Source of the DNA: Rhynchosporium graminicola
Lineage: Eukaryota; Ascomycota; Leotiomycetes; Helotiales; Ploettnerulaceae
DNA length: 64,000 bases
Assembly (NCBI GenBank): GCA_900074885.1
Contig: FJUW01000023.1
Span: forward strand, 62,001 to 126,000
Reading direction: 5' to 3'
Below, in pieces: positions 47,040 through 59,421 of the stretch. The notes below the pieces were generated by a model, which did not search any database, was not told the DNA's origin, and saw only the letters and a program-made list of their open reading frames with translations. The position numbers were made by a program, and so were the translations under genes. Each line of letters begins with the position of its first letter. The stretch's first letter is position 1.

Positions 47040-50000
47040 TCAGACATCGTTCTTCACTTTCAAGACGAATTCCAAGAACCAATGCGCTAGGCTTGCTGGC
47101 GATAGGTAATATACCAAACACAGAGTAACTCGGAATCGAGCATTGATCAGTCGAGATTGGTAGAGAAAATTGGACAAACAAAGAACGGTTGGAAGTACGG
47201 GTACAAACCGACGTTTTAATCGATTGCAAGGGCGTATGGATGTGGTAATGAATTCTCCCATCCAGCTCGAATCATTCGACTTGACTTTCTTGAGCAAGCT
47301 CGATTCGACAGGCATTACCAGACCAAAGCGGTGCACAAGTCATCCCCGCGTAGACCTTCCTGGACGTTCCTCTTCCCATTCCCAATTCCAGTCCGATGAG
47401 CCTGGGTACTTCACATTACCTTCGATGACAACGAACTCTGTTGAGCATTTTCAAGGGTTCACGGCCATCTCGCCGGGCTCTTTAGCATTAGTGTACCTTC
47501 TCGATTGGATAACTTCAGGAACGATTGTTCCTTTCCAGGATCAGTGCCGTTTCCTGCCTCGGATGTGGAAACTCTGAGTATGCCTTCACGGTTGACTGGA
47601 CTTTTGCTACTCGTTGGAGCAGAGGGGCGAAGCACGAAATGCGGAGATATGCAGGTACGGCAGGAAAATGTGCCCGGGAATTGGGTGCAACCGCTACTCG
47701 TGGTAAGAATAAATAAACCCTTACCCTGTCTTCATCAGCACGAGACTCAGCAAGGTCTAGCATCTAATCATATAACTAATTTCAGTCTGATTATGGGGGA
47801 TAACCTGCTACTGTAGAACTCCGGAACAGTGTAGGGGTTTATTTACCCTTACCACTAAGTATCCTTCCTCCGTACATGGAAAAATGTTACTAAGCGAGGA
47901 ATAAACACAGGGGAAGGGGTGTGAAAGACTTACTCACTTTGTTCAGTGGGCTGATAATGGATGTCTCCACTTCAGGGGGATCTGATGTATCAATTACTCC
48001 CCTGTGCCCTGTAGTGGAGAGACTCGAAGTCAGCCAATTGAATAAAGGGAGTAGAAAGGCCAACTGGCGAGCAGGTGAAAGGTAAGAAGCCCTCATATTT
48101 CGACTCGATCGACGGCTTCTAATGTCAATGTCTTGACGACCTGTGGGCAAACCAAGGTAACGGCATGGATAGCAGCTGGAAAGAACTGTCCTGCCAGTAA
48201 ACTCCTAATATGAGATAATTGCTCGACAATGAATATTTCAGATATTTCAAGTGTAAGTAAAACTTTTTGGCCCAAAGGGAAAATTTGAATTATGCACTCT
48301 GGGCATGACGTGCTACGGAGGTACCTCTGTAAAGAGCAGTCGGTGGCTTTTTGACCAGTTAAAGTTGCTACACCTACCATTCAAAGGGCCGAGATGTCGC
48401 GCACTAACAAGGTTGAGAAGATCGTGCGGTTCCCACCCTTTGAATCAAATTGCTTCTTATTGGTAGCACGTGGAATTGAGGATCTGTAGGTTTCGGAGAT
48501 AGTTCTTACTTGGTATAGAGTAGAGAACCTTCAACTTTATCAAAGCAATTTGACCATAAACGAGTATGAGATAGCGCAAAGCTCGCTTCCAGAGCAGAAG
48601 CAGATGTACAGGGATGACGAACAAATATACTTCTCAGCCGGTACCAAATACCCATCTTCTTGCTCTCATCAGCATTGTGGACAACCCCAATCGAGCATTC
48701 ATATGTCCGTGCATCACATGAATCACTGGGATTCCGCCGGATCTGATCATCTCAGCATACTGAATCAAATAATAAATTGATAAATTTTTCTCTGACTCTG
48801 AAACAACTTCCCTGCTTCTTCGGATCTCAAGATTTGAAATAGAAGCAGTGACAAGAGAAACATCCCGATCTGAGATTTGAGGATCGAGGATACCATAAGC
48901 TACAGTATAATGGTCGGGCATACTCCGTACGGAGCGTACGGGAACAATACCCGATAAAAAGTACCCATGATAGTTTGGGAGATAAGATAGAATTTCAAAA
49001 AGAGTTCAATATTACATGGGGACAAGCTGGCATATTTATACTAAGTATACGTCGTACAAGGTGGGATTAATCTAAAAGTCTAGGCCGTGCCCCTAAGATT
49101 TGTGGTAATGCTACTTTCATTGATTTGCCTAGTATTTTGCATACGCTTCTCCAGCTTTGGTCACTGCATTACACCTCTCTAGTATTTCCCGGCGGTCTCT
49201 TAGCAGAGCCTTTGTTGGCGTAATCCTTTGTCTTGAGAAGTGTGCCTATTCTCAATATAGAGTTCCTGATTGTAGGGGTTGTTGTTCAGTGCAGTGCAAA
49301 AGTGGAAGTACCCCCTGATTCAAACCCCTGCTGATGGAAACCTCTGAAATTACGCTTAGATTACTCTTGGGAAATATGGTAGCCACAGGACTGTATGTGG
49401 TACCGGCACCGTACAAGGTGTTGGCATTATATTTGTCCAGACTGACTCGACGTCGGAAGGTGACCCGGGCTCGCTTGCGAGTAGTGGGTCACAGTATGAA
49501 AAGTATTACCTTAAAAATAGAGGGAAACCCACTGTTGGAAATTGCAGAGATTATACTTGTAGACGATCGAGTCAATGATAAGTCATATGATGTAAATCAT
49601 GTTGTTGGGGTGGCACTATATATTCTGGCCATACGCAAAAGCATCATCTCGTGACGTCTTATAAGAGAGAATTGATAAGACGCAAGCAATATAGCAAGAG
49701 TGGGATATAAAGACTCAGGAAATTGTCTTTAGTCGAAAGAGATACCCGTATAGTCTAGCGATAGGAAGGATCTATCATACATCCGAAACTGGGGATGCAT
49801 ATAGTGTGGTGCTGTGAGTGGATGTGGAGGATTTTACAGGACGATAGGAAAGCCCGTCTTCGACGAAGCGACCTAGGAACCTTGCCTCATCTCATCTAGT
49901 ACAGTTCGTATGACTTTAACATCAACTCTTCATGTTTCAGTCATATACTTCTACCTTGGTATCTTCCTCCGAAGGGATCGCGTCGCCGCTGGAGAATTAG

Positions 50001-50400
50001 TTCTGTCTAGGTCTGCCGGAGCAAGTCCTTTTCGAGACCGGAAATGCCGCTGCGCTGTGAACCATCCATGTCTTCTGATAAAGAACTAAGTACTTAGGCG
50101 TGTGTGGGAGGGACGAGTAACACTCATATGAAGATAAGTCGTGATATTGACGTGTACGCAACAACGGGACAACCGCGCATCACGGAAAGATCATGAGAGG
50201 ATACACGATACACTAATTCAGTTACTTCCGTACTTGTCTACATTTACCTCGCGGGCAGATATGTAGCTTAGCAAGCCATTCTAGTAGTCTGCATCTCGGT
50301 CTATCAGATGTATAATATCAGACATACATTGACCTATATACCTCAGCACTGTCGCCCGAATTTCCTCATCACAGTTGCTTCCCTTCACATCACCATCGCT
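47040..50400. other. Gene-poor region
   Basis: About 3.4 kb between the receptor start and the CCT7 3' end. Contains the small TIR element copy B. Frames at 47170-47577 and 49334-49654 are open but show no domain, signal or splice context. No tRNA recognised. Confidence 0.5.
47695..47861. mobile_element. Small TIR element (MITE-like), copy B
   Basis: About 167 bp with inverted repeats of about 30 bp: left end TACTCGTGGTAAGAATAAAT and right end, read inward, TACTTAGTGGTAAGGGTAAA, both continuing into AAACCC and TTAC/CTAC. Ends are TA, as for a TA target-site duplication. No coding capacity. Shares ends and core with copy A at 10457-10620, so both are members of one dispersed family. Confidence 0.75.
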
Positions 50401-52236
50401 CTACCTTCTTGGCATACCTCGTCCTCTACCACGAAGTGCTCTCTGCGCAGCTCCCGGCGGTAACCCCCTCTGCGGACCCTGAGGCTGCGCACTCTCCTCA
50501 TTCTTGATAGTTTCATCGACACTCAAAATCAGACAACTAGCCTCCGTCGCCGCCTGAATGGCATTAATCTTGACCAACGCAGGCTCCCAGACAAAAGCCT
50601 CAAGATTATCTCTGACACCCTCGTTATCAAAGTCAACACCAGCCCAAGTATTGCCCTTCCGATGCTCGACGCGGAGTTTGTTCAGGATGTCTGTGGCGTC
50701 GAATCCGGCATTATCGCAGAGCTGGCGGGGAATCACTTCGAGTGCCTTGGCGAAGGATTTGATGATTGCTTGCTGTTTGTGAGGCACATTCTTGTCGGCA
50801 TAGCGGTGCAGGTAGGCTGAGACTTCCATTTCGCAAGCGCCACCACCGGCGACGATAGTATTGTTCTTGATCGCGCGCTTGACGATCATGATTGCATCAT
50901 GGAGGGACCGCTCGACTTCTGCGATGAATTGCTCGGCACCGCCACGGAGGACGAGTGTGCAGGTCTTGGCTTCAGGGCAGTCTTCGAAGAAATTGAATCG
51001 CTCGCCGCCGATCTGTCGCTCATTGAACGTACCGCAGGTTCCTAGATGTTCGGGGTGGATGTCGGAACAGGTAGATTGGATAGATCCTCCTGTAGCTTGG
51101 ATAATGCGCTCGAGATCATCGGATCCGACTCGGCCTGCGCAGAAGATATCTCTGTCTGCGAAGTACTGGGTCGCTAGATCACCGATTGGGAGTTTGGAGA
51201 GAACAACCTTAGCACCAGTCTTGTAGATAGCTTCCATCTTGTTGTAGATTATCTGCCATTCGGCATCGACAATAGCCTGGTACTCTGAAACCTGCTCGAC
51301 TCTGACTTCAGCGTTGTCTTTCTCGGATTTGAGCTCGAGCTCGACGTTTAGGCAGACGATTTTAGGGTTTTTGAAGGTCTTTGGTTGTTGCTCGAAACCG
51401 GCGTAAGAGAATGTCTTCTTAAATGCTACACCGTTGACGAAAAGAGAGTCGGTAAGGGAGCCTCCATTGATCTTCTTCATGCCAATGAGTTTCTCGTTGA
51501 GGTCGTCTTGGTCGAGGGATAGAACTGCATCAACAACCACTACCATATGTCAGCAAAATATCAAGCACCAAGACCAGGAATCCTACTCTTTGTGAAGAAT
51601 CCGGTATTTCTCTTGATCAACTTGCTGCTCATAGCCGTTCCAGCCAACTTGATCAAAGTCTCTCTCTGGTTGCCTTCACTGGTGTTGACAGCAATTTCCC
51701 GCACTTTATTGACAGCCATATTTGAAGCCCTTCTCAAACCCTTGATGATCGTCTGCGAGCTTACACCCTGCTCAACATGTTCCTTAATCTCCTTCAGGAT
51801 CTCACCTGCCAGCACCACAACCGATGTCGTTCCATCTCCAACCTCGGCATCTTGTGATCTCGCGATGTCGGTCAGGATTCGGGCAGCAGGATGTACGATC
51901 TCGAGAAGCTATTTTCTGTCAGTGAATAATTCTGCAGGTAGCTAGCTGTAAGTGGTATACAAACCTTCATAACAGTTGCGCCATCATTTGTAATCGTCTG
52001 TCTTCCATTTCCATCTACCAGCAATAGATCACCACCATAAGGTCCCAGTGTGCTTCGTATCGTGGCTTGTACAGCTAAACAAGCATTGATATTAGAGATA
52101 ACCTGGCCCTTCCCCTGCGAAGTATCCGTTCCTATGTTTCCGCTTCATCAGCTGCTGCTCTGCGATTCCAGACTTCTGCTATTGACTAACCTTCCTTCAG
52201 CACGATAATCGTCGGGGTTTGTCCCCCGAAAGACAT
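50401..52236 (-). CDS. CCT7: T-complex protein 1 subunit eta (CCT7)
   Basis: Subunit of the cytosolic TRiC/CCT chaperonin that folds actin, tubulin and other proteins with ATP. Exons 52191-52236, 51965-52131, 51587-51908 and 50401-51539 join in phase to 557 residues, the normal length. Conserved parts are [16 protein letters not shown] at the N-terminus, [26 protein letters not shown], the ATPase motif [24 protein letters not shown], the apical domain, and [20 protein letters not shown] with [13 protein letters not shown] near the C-terminus. The Gly/Arg-rich end ([13 protein letters not shown]) is common in eta subunits. The apparent ATG at 51546 used by the long open frame is inside an intron border, so the upstream exons are needed. 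Confidence 0.97.
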
Positions 52237-54587
52237 ATTTATGAATTATTATAAGCTCTTTCTCAATGGAATCTAGGTCGCGATACTGATTTTTAGAAGG
52301 AGAGAGTGGTAGAGGCGTATGTGATTCGTGGTGGGGTTATGGGGAGCTTGTGCTGCGAGGTCGAGCTACAAAATAATTTCGCGACGACGCGCAAATCCAC
52401 GCTAAGAATATTTACAGAACACGTGATTATCATCAATGCTGGGTTCTTTGCTGTCAATTTTATGTTCCCAATCTTGGAAAATCTAGTCATACAATGTCTC
52501 CCTCTACGGGGGAAAGTAAGGAGTGTATGTTTGAGTATTTTGTTTAATCTGCATCGGATTATCACCACTGTATCTTTCCATGAGCAAACTCCAACACATT
52601 CAACCCTTTACAAGTAGATCCAAAAGCCCCCTCCTCTTAGATATATCCAAGCACGCAATAGTAACAAACCAAGTACTATCCTTCGTTATCTCACCATTCC
52701 CATCTCTTCCCATATCATCAAGATCTCTAACCAACATAACAAACATAGCAGAAGCAGCGGAATGCGGCATTCCCTCCCTTGTCCTGTTTGATAGCAGAAG
52801 CTCTGTAGCTTGGTTCCGCAATATCGAACTCCAAATGAAAGTGTCCCGTTAAGGCTCCTGTAGTTTTAGCACTCTTGTTGATATATCCCTGGTTGGAGGC
52901 CAACACACGAAGGCATTGACGTATGAGTCTCGCTTTCAAAATTGCAGATTTTGACTTGATGCCTTGGACAGTGAGATCTAAGAAATTGCGATCGCGTTGA
53001 AGAACGTCCTTCTCCAGAACTAGACGCTATGACCCCCAAATTGAGATGAGTATGTCCACATATATCACCCATTTACGCTGATTCTGTGCTTCAGTTATCG
53101 TCTCTTGATTAATACACAGCGAGTCGATCCAGAGGTAGCGGATTCCAAGCTGACGGGTCAGCCAGCAAGACTGCTTCTTGGAAGTTTTTAGTCAATCTAC
53201 TCCATGGAAGTGCTTCTTGTTCGCAAGATTCGCCTCTGTTGTTTTGAATACTCAGTATTTGGTCCGCTGTCTCGGGAGCCAACCAGAAGTAAGAAAGTGT
53301 ATTATAGAGTGCCGATCCTCCATGAGCCTCATAAAATAGAGCCGGTAACTGAATATCATGATCCCCGACGTCTTATCACTTGCGTAGGCAAAGTTATTGA
53401 GCTTGAACGATATTTGCCGTGAATTTCGACGCAAAGAGAAAGCCATCTACCAAGTATGAACGGTCTGAAGAGGCTCCTGAGCTAAAGGAGCTCGGATTTT
53501 ATGTAGAGCCGACAAGCCATCCCAGATAGCTGTATTTAAAGGACTTAAAATGCGTGCAACCTTTCTCTTCTCCTGCAAGCGATACGATCTATGTTCCACG
53601 AGACTCAGATATTAGTCAAGCATTACAGACATATTGTCCCGATTTTGAGTGTGCTTACCTGCGTCTCATTCCACGTGGAACCGAATCGTCATTTGTGTCT
53701 CGTGGTCATAAATGAGACTACCACATCCCGATTCCCAAACCCTGACGGCTTGATGTCTATAGAGTGTTCTACTTATAGGACGATTGAAATAGTCGAGTGC
53801 AAGACGATTGGAGAGACACGATCGTCAACCAGTAATCACAGCGAAAATCGCATATCCAAGTTCCGTCCTGTACACGTGTTTCGAATCTAGTTCCATTCTG
53901 AATACTTGTATGCTGCATGTTTCGCGATCAGGCTTCAACGTACTCTCCTGGAGTGGGCATGTGATTTCACTCCTGGAACTTGAGTATGATATAATGCGCT
54001 ATCAAGCCCGACCAATGCTCGCAGTCCAGAAGAGTATTCTCGCTTTCTTTCTCCGTCACTTCCGTCATGAAATAATCGTTCAGGCGAATGGCTGTCCCAT
54101 CGGTAGATAAGGAGGACGTCGTCGGTGGAAATTAATTTGATGGCTACTCGAGCAAGGTCCACAAGGTGTGTGGGTCAGGTGATTGACGCCACCGCGTTAA
54201 AGACGCGCAAGTCCCATTTCAGTCAAGCGGAGATTTATGAGACGCAATGAAAATCCAGTTGTGTAACTAAAAATGGTAGCATGTGAGGATCCGACGATGA
54301 TCTCGCTTCTTGGTTTGTTTACTTCGCCAAGTCGGGCTTGACTCGGTCACTTGAAAATATTGGAAACTGCAGCCGAAAGCTAGTGTCGTCACTCCTGCCG
54401 ATCCTACCTAGGTATATCTATCAAAGCCCGTTCTCATCCGGAGCCAGTTCCCAATACTTTATCGAAATCTACCTAGCCGATTAGTATTTACCAAAGAGCT
54501 CAAAGATACCAGAACAATCTACAACGACTCGAAAAGCTGTCTAATACCCAACCTTAGCAGCGGAGATCTAGTCGCGTTTCTGTTCAA
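52237..54587. other. Divergent intergenic region
   Basis: About 2.35 kb between CCT7 (-) and the glutathione transferase (+). No supported gene; short frames at 52580-52852 and 53591-53890 show no domain. Confidence 0.5.
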
Positions 54588-55452
54588 ATGGCATCCCCCC
54601 AGCCGGTCTCCAAGCGTCAGAAGACAACCAAAGAAGATACTCCCTACGAATTAATTTATTGGCCTGGTCTTCCTGGTCGAGGCGAACATATTCGTCTTGC
54701 TTTCGAAGAATGCAACATTTCTTATATAGACACCGCACAAGATCCCAAGGCCATGGACATCGTCCTTTCCCAGATCTCCCAGTCCAACCAAGGCGACGCG
54801 CTCAACCCACCAATCTGTGCACCACCTATCCTTAAGCACGGGTCTCTCATCATCAACCAAACACCAAACATCCTGCTCTATCTCGGCCCCAAACTCGGAC
54901 TCGTTCCTACAGCTGAGGAGGATGATGTTGGATTATATCACGTGAATCAACTAGCGTTGACGGCGCTTGATGGGTTGAGCAACGAACCGCATGATGTTCA
55001 TCACCCAGTTGCTGTAGGTTCATATTACGAGGACCAGAAAGTTGAAGCGAAGAGAAAGGCAGGCGACTATCTGGAGAACAGATTGCCGAAATTTTTGGGC
55101 TACTTTGAACGAGTGCTTGGGGGAGAGGCAAGTAGAGGTGGGGAATGGCTGTATGGAGGACGATTGACTTATGCGGATTTGGTTCTGTTTCGTAGGTTCA
55201 AGACTCGATCCCTTTTAAGATCCGTACCAAAGTTCTCCAAGCTAATTTAGACCAGAATGTTTGGACGGCATCAAGCACGCTTTCCCAAATGCCATGAAGC
55301 GGATTCAGACTGAAGGCAAATTTCAGAAAGTCTTCGAGCTTCATGAGAGGGTCCGAGAACGTCCAAACATCAAGAATTACCTGGCAAGTGAGAGGAGACA
55401 GGATTATGGCATGGGGATTTATCGTCATTATCCTGAGCTTGACGAAGAATAG
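54588..55452 (+). CDS. Glutathione S-transferase-like protein
   Basis: Cytosolic detoxification enzyme of the GST superfamily. Exons 54588-55191 and 55256-55452 join in phase to 266 residues. After a basic N-terminal tail of about 17 aa (SKRQKTTKED), the thioredoxin-fold domain reads YELIYWPGLPGRGEHIRLAF with the Tyr/Arg-type glutathione-site context, a cis-Pro in CAPPILKHGSLIINQTPNIL, and LYLGPKLGLVP. The helical domain follows with GEWLYGGRLTYADLVLF, then after the intron QCLDGIKHAFPNAM and NIKNYLASERRQDYGMGIYRHYPELD. It resembles fungal sigma/pi-like GSTs. The substrate is unknown. Confidence 0.93.
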
Positions 55453-56074
55453 GGTGGTCTGGATCATGAACGCATTGGTAAGATACTCTCTGAATGTTCA
55501 GCTCTTGAGCTGGAGTGTCTCTTCACATCGACTTGGCAACTGCAATTCATTTTTAAGACACAAAAATCTGAACACTCTTCGCTAACGTATCTTGCTTTCG
55601 ATTCTGACCGGCGTGAGGGAAACAATTCTGTTCCGAGGCATTGACGATGCATAAGGTTCGCATTGGGACATTGCCTGTGTGGCTGACACTCATTCAGAAG
55701 AAAACCCAACTTATCACTTGACATATAGGCCTTTCCTTTTATCTAAGAGAAATTTTCATGTGGTCTTGTTATTTTCACATGCAAGTGCGATCTGGAGAAT
55801 ATCAAACCGCAACCAGCCAGTAGTATCTTCATTAGATTCGAAATGGCTTCTTCCCCTCCGTCAGCCAGCATAGAATGCCCAACGTCCGACTATCGAGTAT
55901 CTTGCGCGTTAGGGATTTTAAATTGACTAAGTAGTTGGCGACATAGGATCGTGATCTCGAGATCTTATTGGTAAATTCACAGCCCTGTTCACCATAGCCT
56001 GATAGCACTTTACTGTCAAATTTGGCGTCATAAATGGCGTTCTAGCTCAACGTATTGCGCTTGGCCTCTACCTC
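55453..56074. other. Convergent intergenic region
   Basis: 3' flanks of the GST gene (+) and the Cys-rich membrane protein (-). No gene seen. Confidence 0.5.
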
Positions 56075-56968
56075 TCAGGCAAGCTCCCGATGTGTATGTT
56101 GGTATGCTTTCGGCGGTGGCTCAGTTATTCTCTCGGTGGCAGGCGCTTCAACAGGCGCCGGTTCATACTCCATCACATTGCCAACCCATGTTTTCTCATT
56201 TGTCTGCTTGGCTGTTGACCGTATCCTCCTCTCCCAGAACGCCCATAACAGAGCCATCACCAGTAGCACACCTAAAGGCACCCCAATTCCTGCACCGATA
56301 GTTGTCTTGCTCGAGGAACATTCGTCTTTCGATGTCAGGTTTGGGTTCGAGCTTGATGATGCTAATGCTAAGGTCTGGGCTGGAGTTTGAGTTGAAGATT
56401 GGATTGAGGAAGGGTCGGACTGCGGATTGAGTAGGAGCCAGTCTCGACGTTTCCTGTAATACTGATCTGACGCACGCTTCCAACAATCAGAGGGAAGGTG
56501 GTACTCGGATCGCTACAATTGTTGTTGAGCCCACAGATCCAAACAAGAATACCGGTTGGAGCGGAGCCAGGAGTCCCAGCATTACAGGGTTTCAAGAACT
56601 CAAAATCTGTCTGCTGTCCTGGATTATCATTAGAACATACACGGGGCTATATCGCGGTTTAGCTTACCAGTATGTCTGCCCGAAGCTTCTATACAGAATG
56701 TCGAACATGCTGGATCTTTCCAATCACGATCGGTACAGGCTCGTCTGTATATCAATCCGTTTTGACTAAGACAGAGACCATTTCCCATGCACGATTCCCC
56801 GGCTGCGCAGCAAGCACTATTTACTGTAATAAATCGCCAACACAGGAGAGGACGTTCTCAGATATGACCTGAACCTCACTTACGTGCTGATGGGTCGCAA
56901 GGAGCTCGGCGGCCAGTAGGCGACCTTGTCTGACCGTCTGGTAACCAGCAAGCTGAGGAATTTGACAT
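56075..56968 (-). CDS. Cysteine-rich single-pass membrane protein
   Basis: No long open frame is present; the gene appears only when four short exons are joined in phase (56884-56968, 56668-56823, 56476-56618, 56075-56419), giving 242 residues. The outer part is Cys-rich: SACWLPDGQTRSPTGRRAPC, NSACCAAGESCMGNGLCLS, RACTDRDWKDPACSTFC, and FLKPCNAGTPGSAPTGILVW with CGLNNNCSD. A Ser/Thr-rich stalk (SSIQSSTQTPAQTLALASSS) leads to one membrane helix, TTIGAGIGVPLGVLLVMALL, then a basic stop-transfer WERRIRS and a short Pro/Glu-rich cytosolic tail. This layout is common in filamentous ascomycetes for uncharacterised surface proteins. A signal peptide is not visible at the chosen ATG, so either an upstream exon is missing or the helix is the only signal. 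Ligand or function unknown. Confidence 0.7.
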
Positions 56969-57975
56969 CTTAGCCCTCCTTCAATTTTGGTTTGCTGCAC
57001 TTCGCAAGATGTAAGTCAGAGGATACGTATGACAGCAGATTTTGGAGTCGCGAAAGTGAAATGACAAGTGTTGAAAGTGTGTCTATCGCTCGTATGTGTA
57101 TTTCATTTACTTTGAGGCACAGCAGCTCAGAATAGACGTTGCCAATCTTAAAGTCCCATGGCGCTCAATATGATACATTTGGGGCTGAGTGCTTACAATA
57201 TCTCTCTGTTCTTAGTAGTGGTGAGAGCAATAGCGAAGTTGAATTTAGATTTGTATGGCCTGATCTCAGCCGCTTTGGGGGCCAAATGCACAAGATAGGA
57301 GTAGCGTTTCACAGTCGGAGCTTCTTTCTTATTCATGATGCATCACTTCACTTGTACATACAGGAAAACTCTGAGCTTCATCGGTTCGATTCAAGAGAAG
57401 GTCTAAAACTAGTGATACTCTGTACATTTCCTGTTGGCGTTTTGATAAGCGTGATCGTTGAGAATGAGTACGCTGTAGGTGCGCTCGTGATAGCCCTCAG
57501 CGAGTCGCTTACTTGATAGCCATGTCCGAAGAGGTCTATGTTCCTCTTAGGCATTACCGAAGTAACAGATCCAAGGAAGGTATGTGTATACGTAAATAAC
57601 TTTGGTAGGCCACTACTAACGAGTTCCTGCTATTGTATAAGTTTAGTCTCTTTAACTTCTCGCTCAGAAAACTTCAATCACAACATTAACGTTTGGAAAT
57701 TTGGATTTCGCTGGCTGACGAATGAAAAGTCACACTCGGTTATTTCGTTGGAGATGGAATTCTACAGCTGTCAAACGTATGAAGCCAGTAACTGCGCTAG
57801 TCGCTCCTAACACAACCACAGCTAGCCCCTACACGTATGGAGGAGATCAGTCTGGATCAATATAAACAACTGGATCAGCATCAAGAGTAATGCATAAATT
57901 TAGGCTCAGAGCCGGCGATAGACAAATGTGTTCTTGTCTATGACAGCCCATTGATCTCGATTGAGCCTGAGAAAA
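56969..57975. other. Intergenic region, no supported gene
   Basis: Plus-strand frames 57139-57516 and 57538-57810 are open but lack any recognised domain. Could belong to the decayed locus to the right. Confidence 0.4.
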
Positions 57976-59421
57976 CTAGTGGCCGTAGAGGCAATCTGAC
58001 TGGAATTCGCTCAGCTTCCAGCTATTAAAGGGAGTGGATTGAAGTTCCTGGTCATCTTGACGCTCGTAACCACCCTTCACATGCTTATCTATGTAACGAT
58101 TGACGTTTTTGCCACCTCGCGATCCTGTGTAACATGTCGCATTACGAAGGACCCACATCGGAGCCTTGTCGATATGCTCATTCATCACTGAAAGTGTCTT
58201 AATTAGCCTCACATCGGCCGTGGAACAGCCATCCCCAAGTGGACTACAATTTGACAAACCAAATTGACGAGTCTTAACTCAACCATCCATAGCACTCAAA
58301 CTTTTCTAAGTTGTCTTGGCTAAATTCGGTCGTAAAACAGGTTCATGTATCTGTCTCAATCGCTTCTACGATACCCCCAAAATAGAGGATCTTCAGACCT
58401 ACTAAAGCAGCTTCAGTGTACGAATCTCCTGGGCTATGCTACTCTTTCACCGTACCTCGTTATGGAAGCAGCAGGATTCTAAGAGGTCCCGAGCAGATGT
58501 TTTACTGTGAGTTGTTCTATGATTAGAACCCCGCGTAAAGCGAATTGAAAGTAGTATAAGTCATAGAGAATCAATAGCGATATTGTCAGCATGCTTCTCA
58601 ATTATGAATAATGAGCTTAGCTCTTCGCACTTCTAGCAAAGTATTTAAGACTAGTACTTCTATGAATATCGCTATGATCAACTTCGGAGCCATTTAAAGT
58701 GAGGAAAGCTGCAACTTCAACCCATCCACGAGCTATAGCAAGGTGCAAGACTGGTCTGATCACCCATAATTACATCCCTGATGTCCGATGACTTACATAT
58801 CTTCAAACTTTTCCAGGTCGCCGTCGAAGCTAGTGTTCAGAGATATTTTGCTTTTCACAAGCTTCAAGCCGTTTTCTTGCTTTGCGTCTTTATCTTGTTT
58901 CGGAAGCCCATATTAAACAGACAATCATTCTCTAGAATTATAGAAGCATTGGCTAGCGCTTATGACGTAGACCTATGTCAAATGGCGTAATATCTTCGCG
59001 GTCTAGGGTAAACGCTCGGATGCTTCTTGTTTAGTAAACACCGTGATTGTTTCTGTCGATCGGCTTGATGTTGCAAATACAAGAGGCGTGTGATCATTCC
59101 TTGAGACCTGGTCGATGCCGGCTCTGTTCTTAAGGGGAAGTCCGACCGCATCGAGACTTTTTAACACCGTTGTAATATATAGATTTATTTAACCATGCAT
59201 CTTCTTGAATGGTATTGACGCCGGCTGCCACGAGCACACGTAAACTTCAAAATATTTAAGGAAAGCCGCTTGAAGGAAATCAATCTGTTTGCCCAGAAGC
59301 TACAGGATTTGGCACGCCTTAAAGTGCACAGCTTCGCCATGTTCCAGCCTTTGAGCCACCGTGGCGACAACTTATCGAATTTAAAGCAGTTCTGGAGTTT
59401 CCAAAAGATACAGCTTCTCAA
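57976..59421 (-). pseudogene. Decayed ankyrin-repeat protein gene
   Basis: Fragments of ankyrin repeats are readable on the minus strand but in different frames and broken by stops. 58617-58751 encodes VLHLAIARGWVEVAAFL with NGSEVDHSD, matching the TPLHLAA...VVxLLL...GADVN pattern. 59003-59135 encodes NDHTPLVFATSSRSTETI. A third frame near 59190-59240 gives LVAAGVNTIQEDAW, and near 58960-59000 EDITPFDIGLRH. No set of plausible introns restores one frame across all of them, so frameshifts and stops have accumulated. The outer limits are approximate; 57976-58257 is an open frame that may be another remnant. Ankyrin genes of this kind are often expanded and turned over in fungal genomes. Confidence 0.6.

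Noticed and set aside
47170..47577. Plus-strand ORF of 135 codons
   Set aside because: No domain, poor composition for coding, antisense to the 5' side of the PTH11-like gene.
49334..49654. Plus-strand ORF of 106 codons
   Set aside because: No recognisable domain, signal or splice context; probably chance.
57139..57810. Two plus-strand ORFs
   Set aside because: No domain and no good splice junction joining them.
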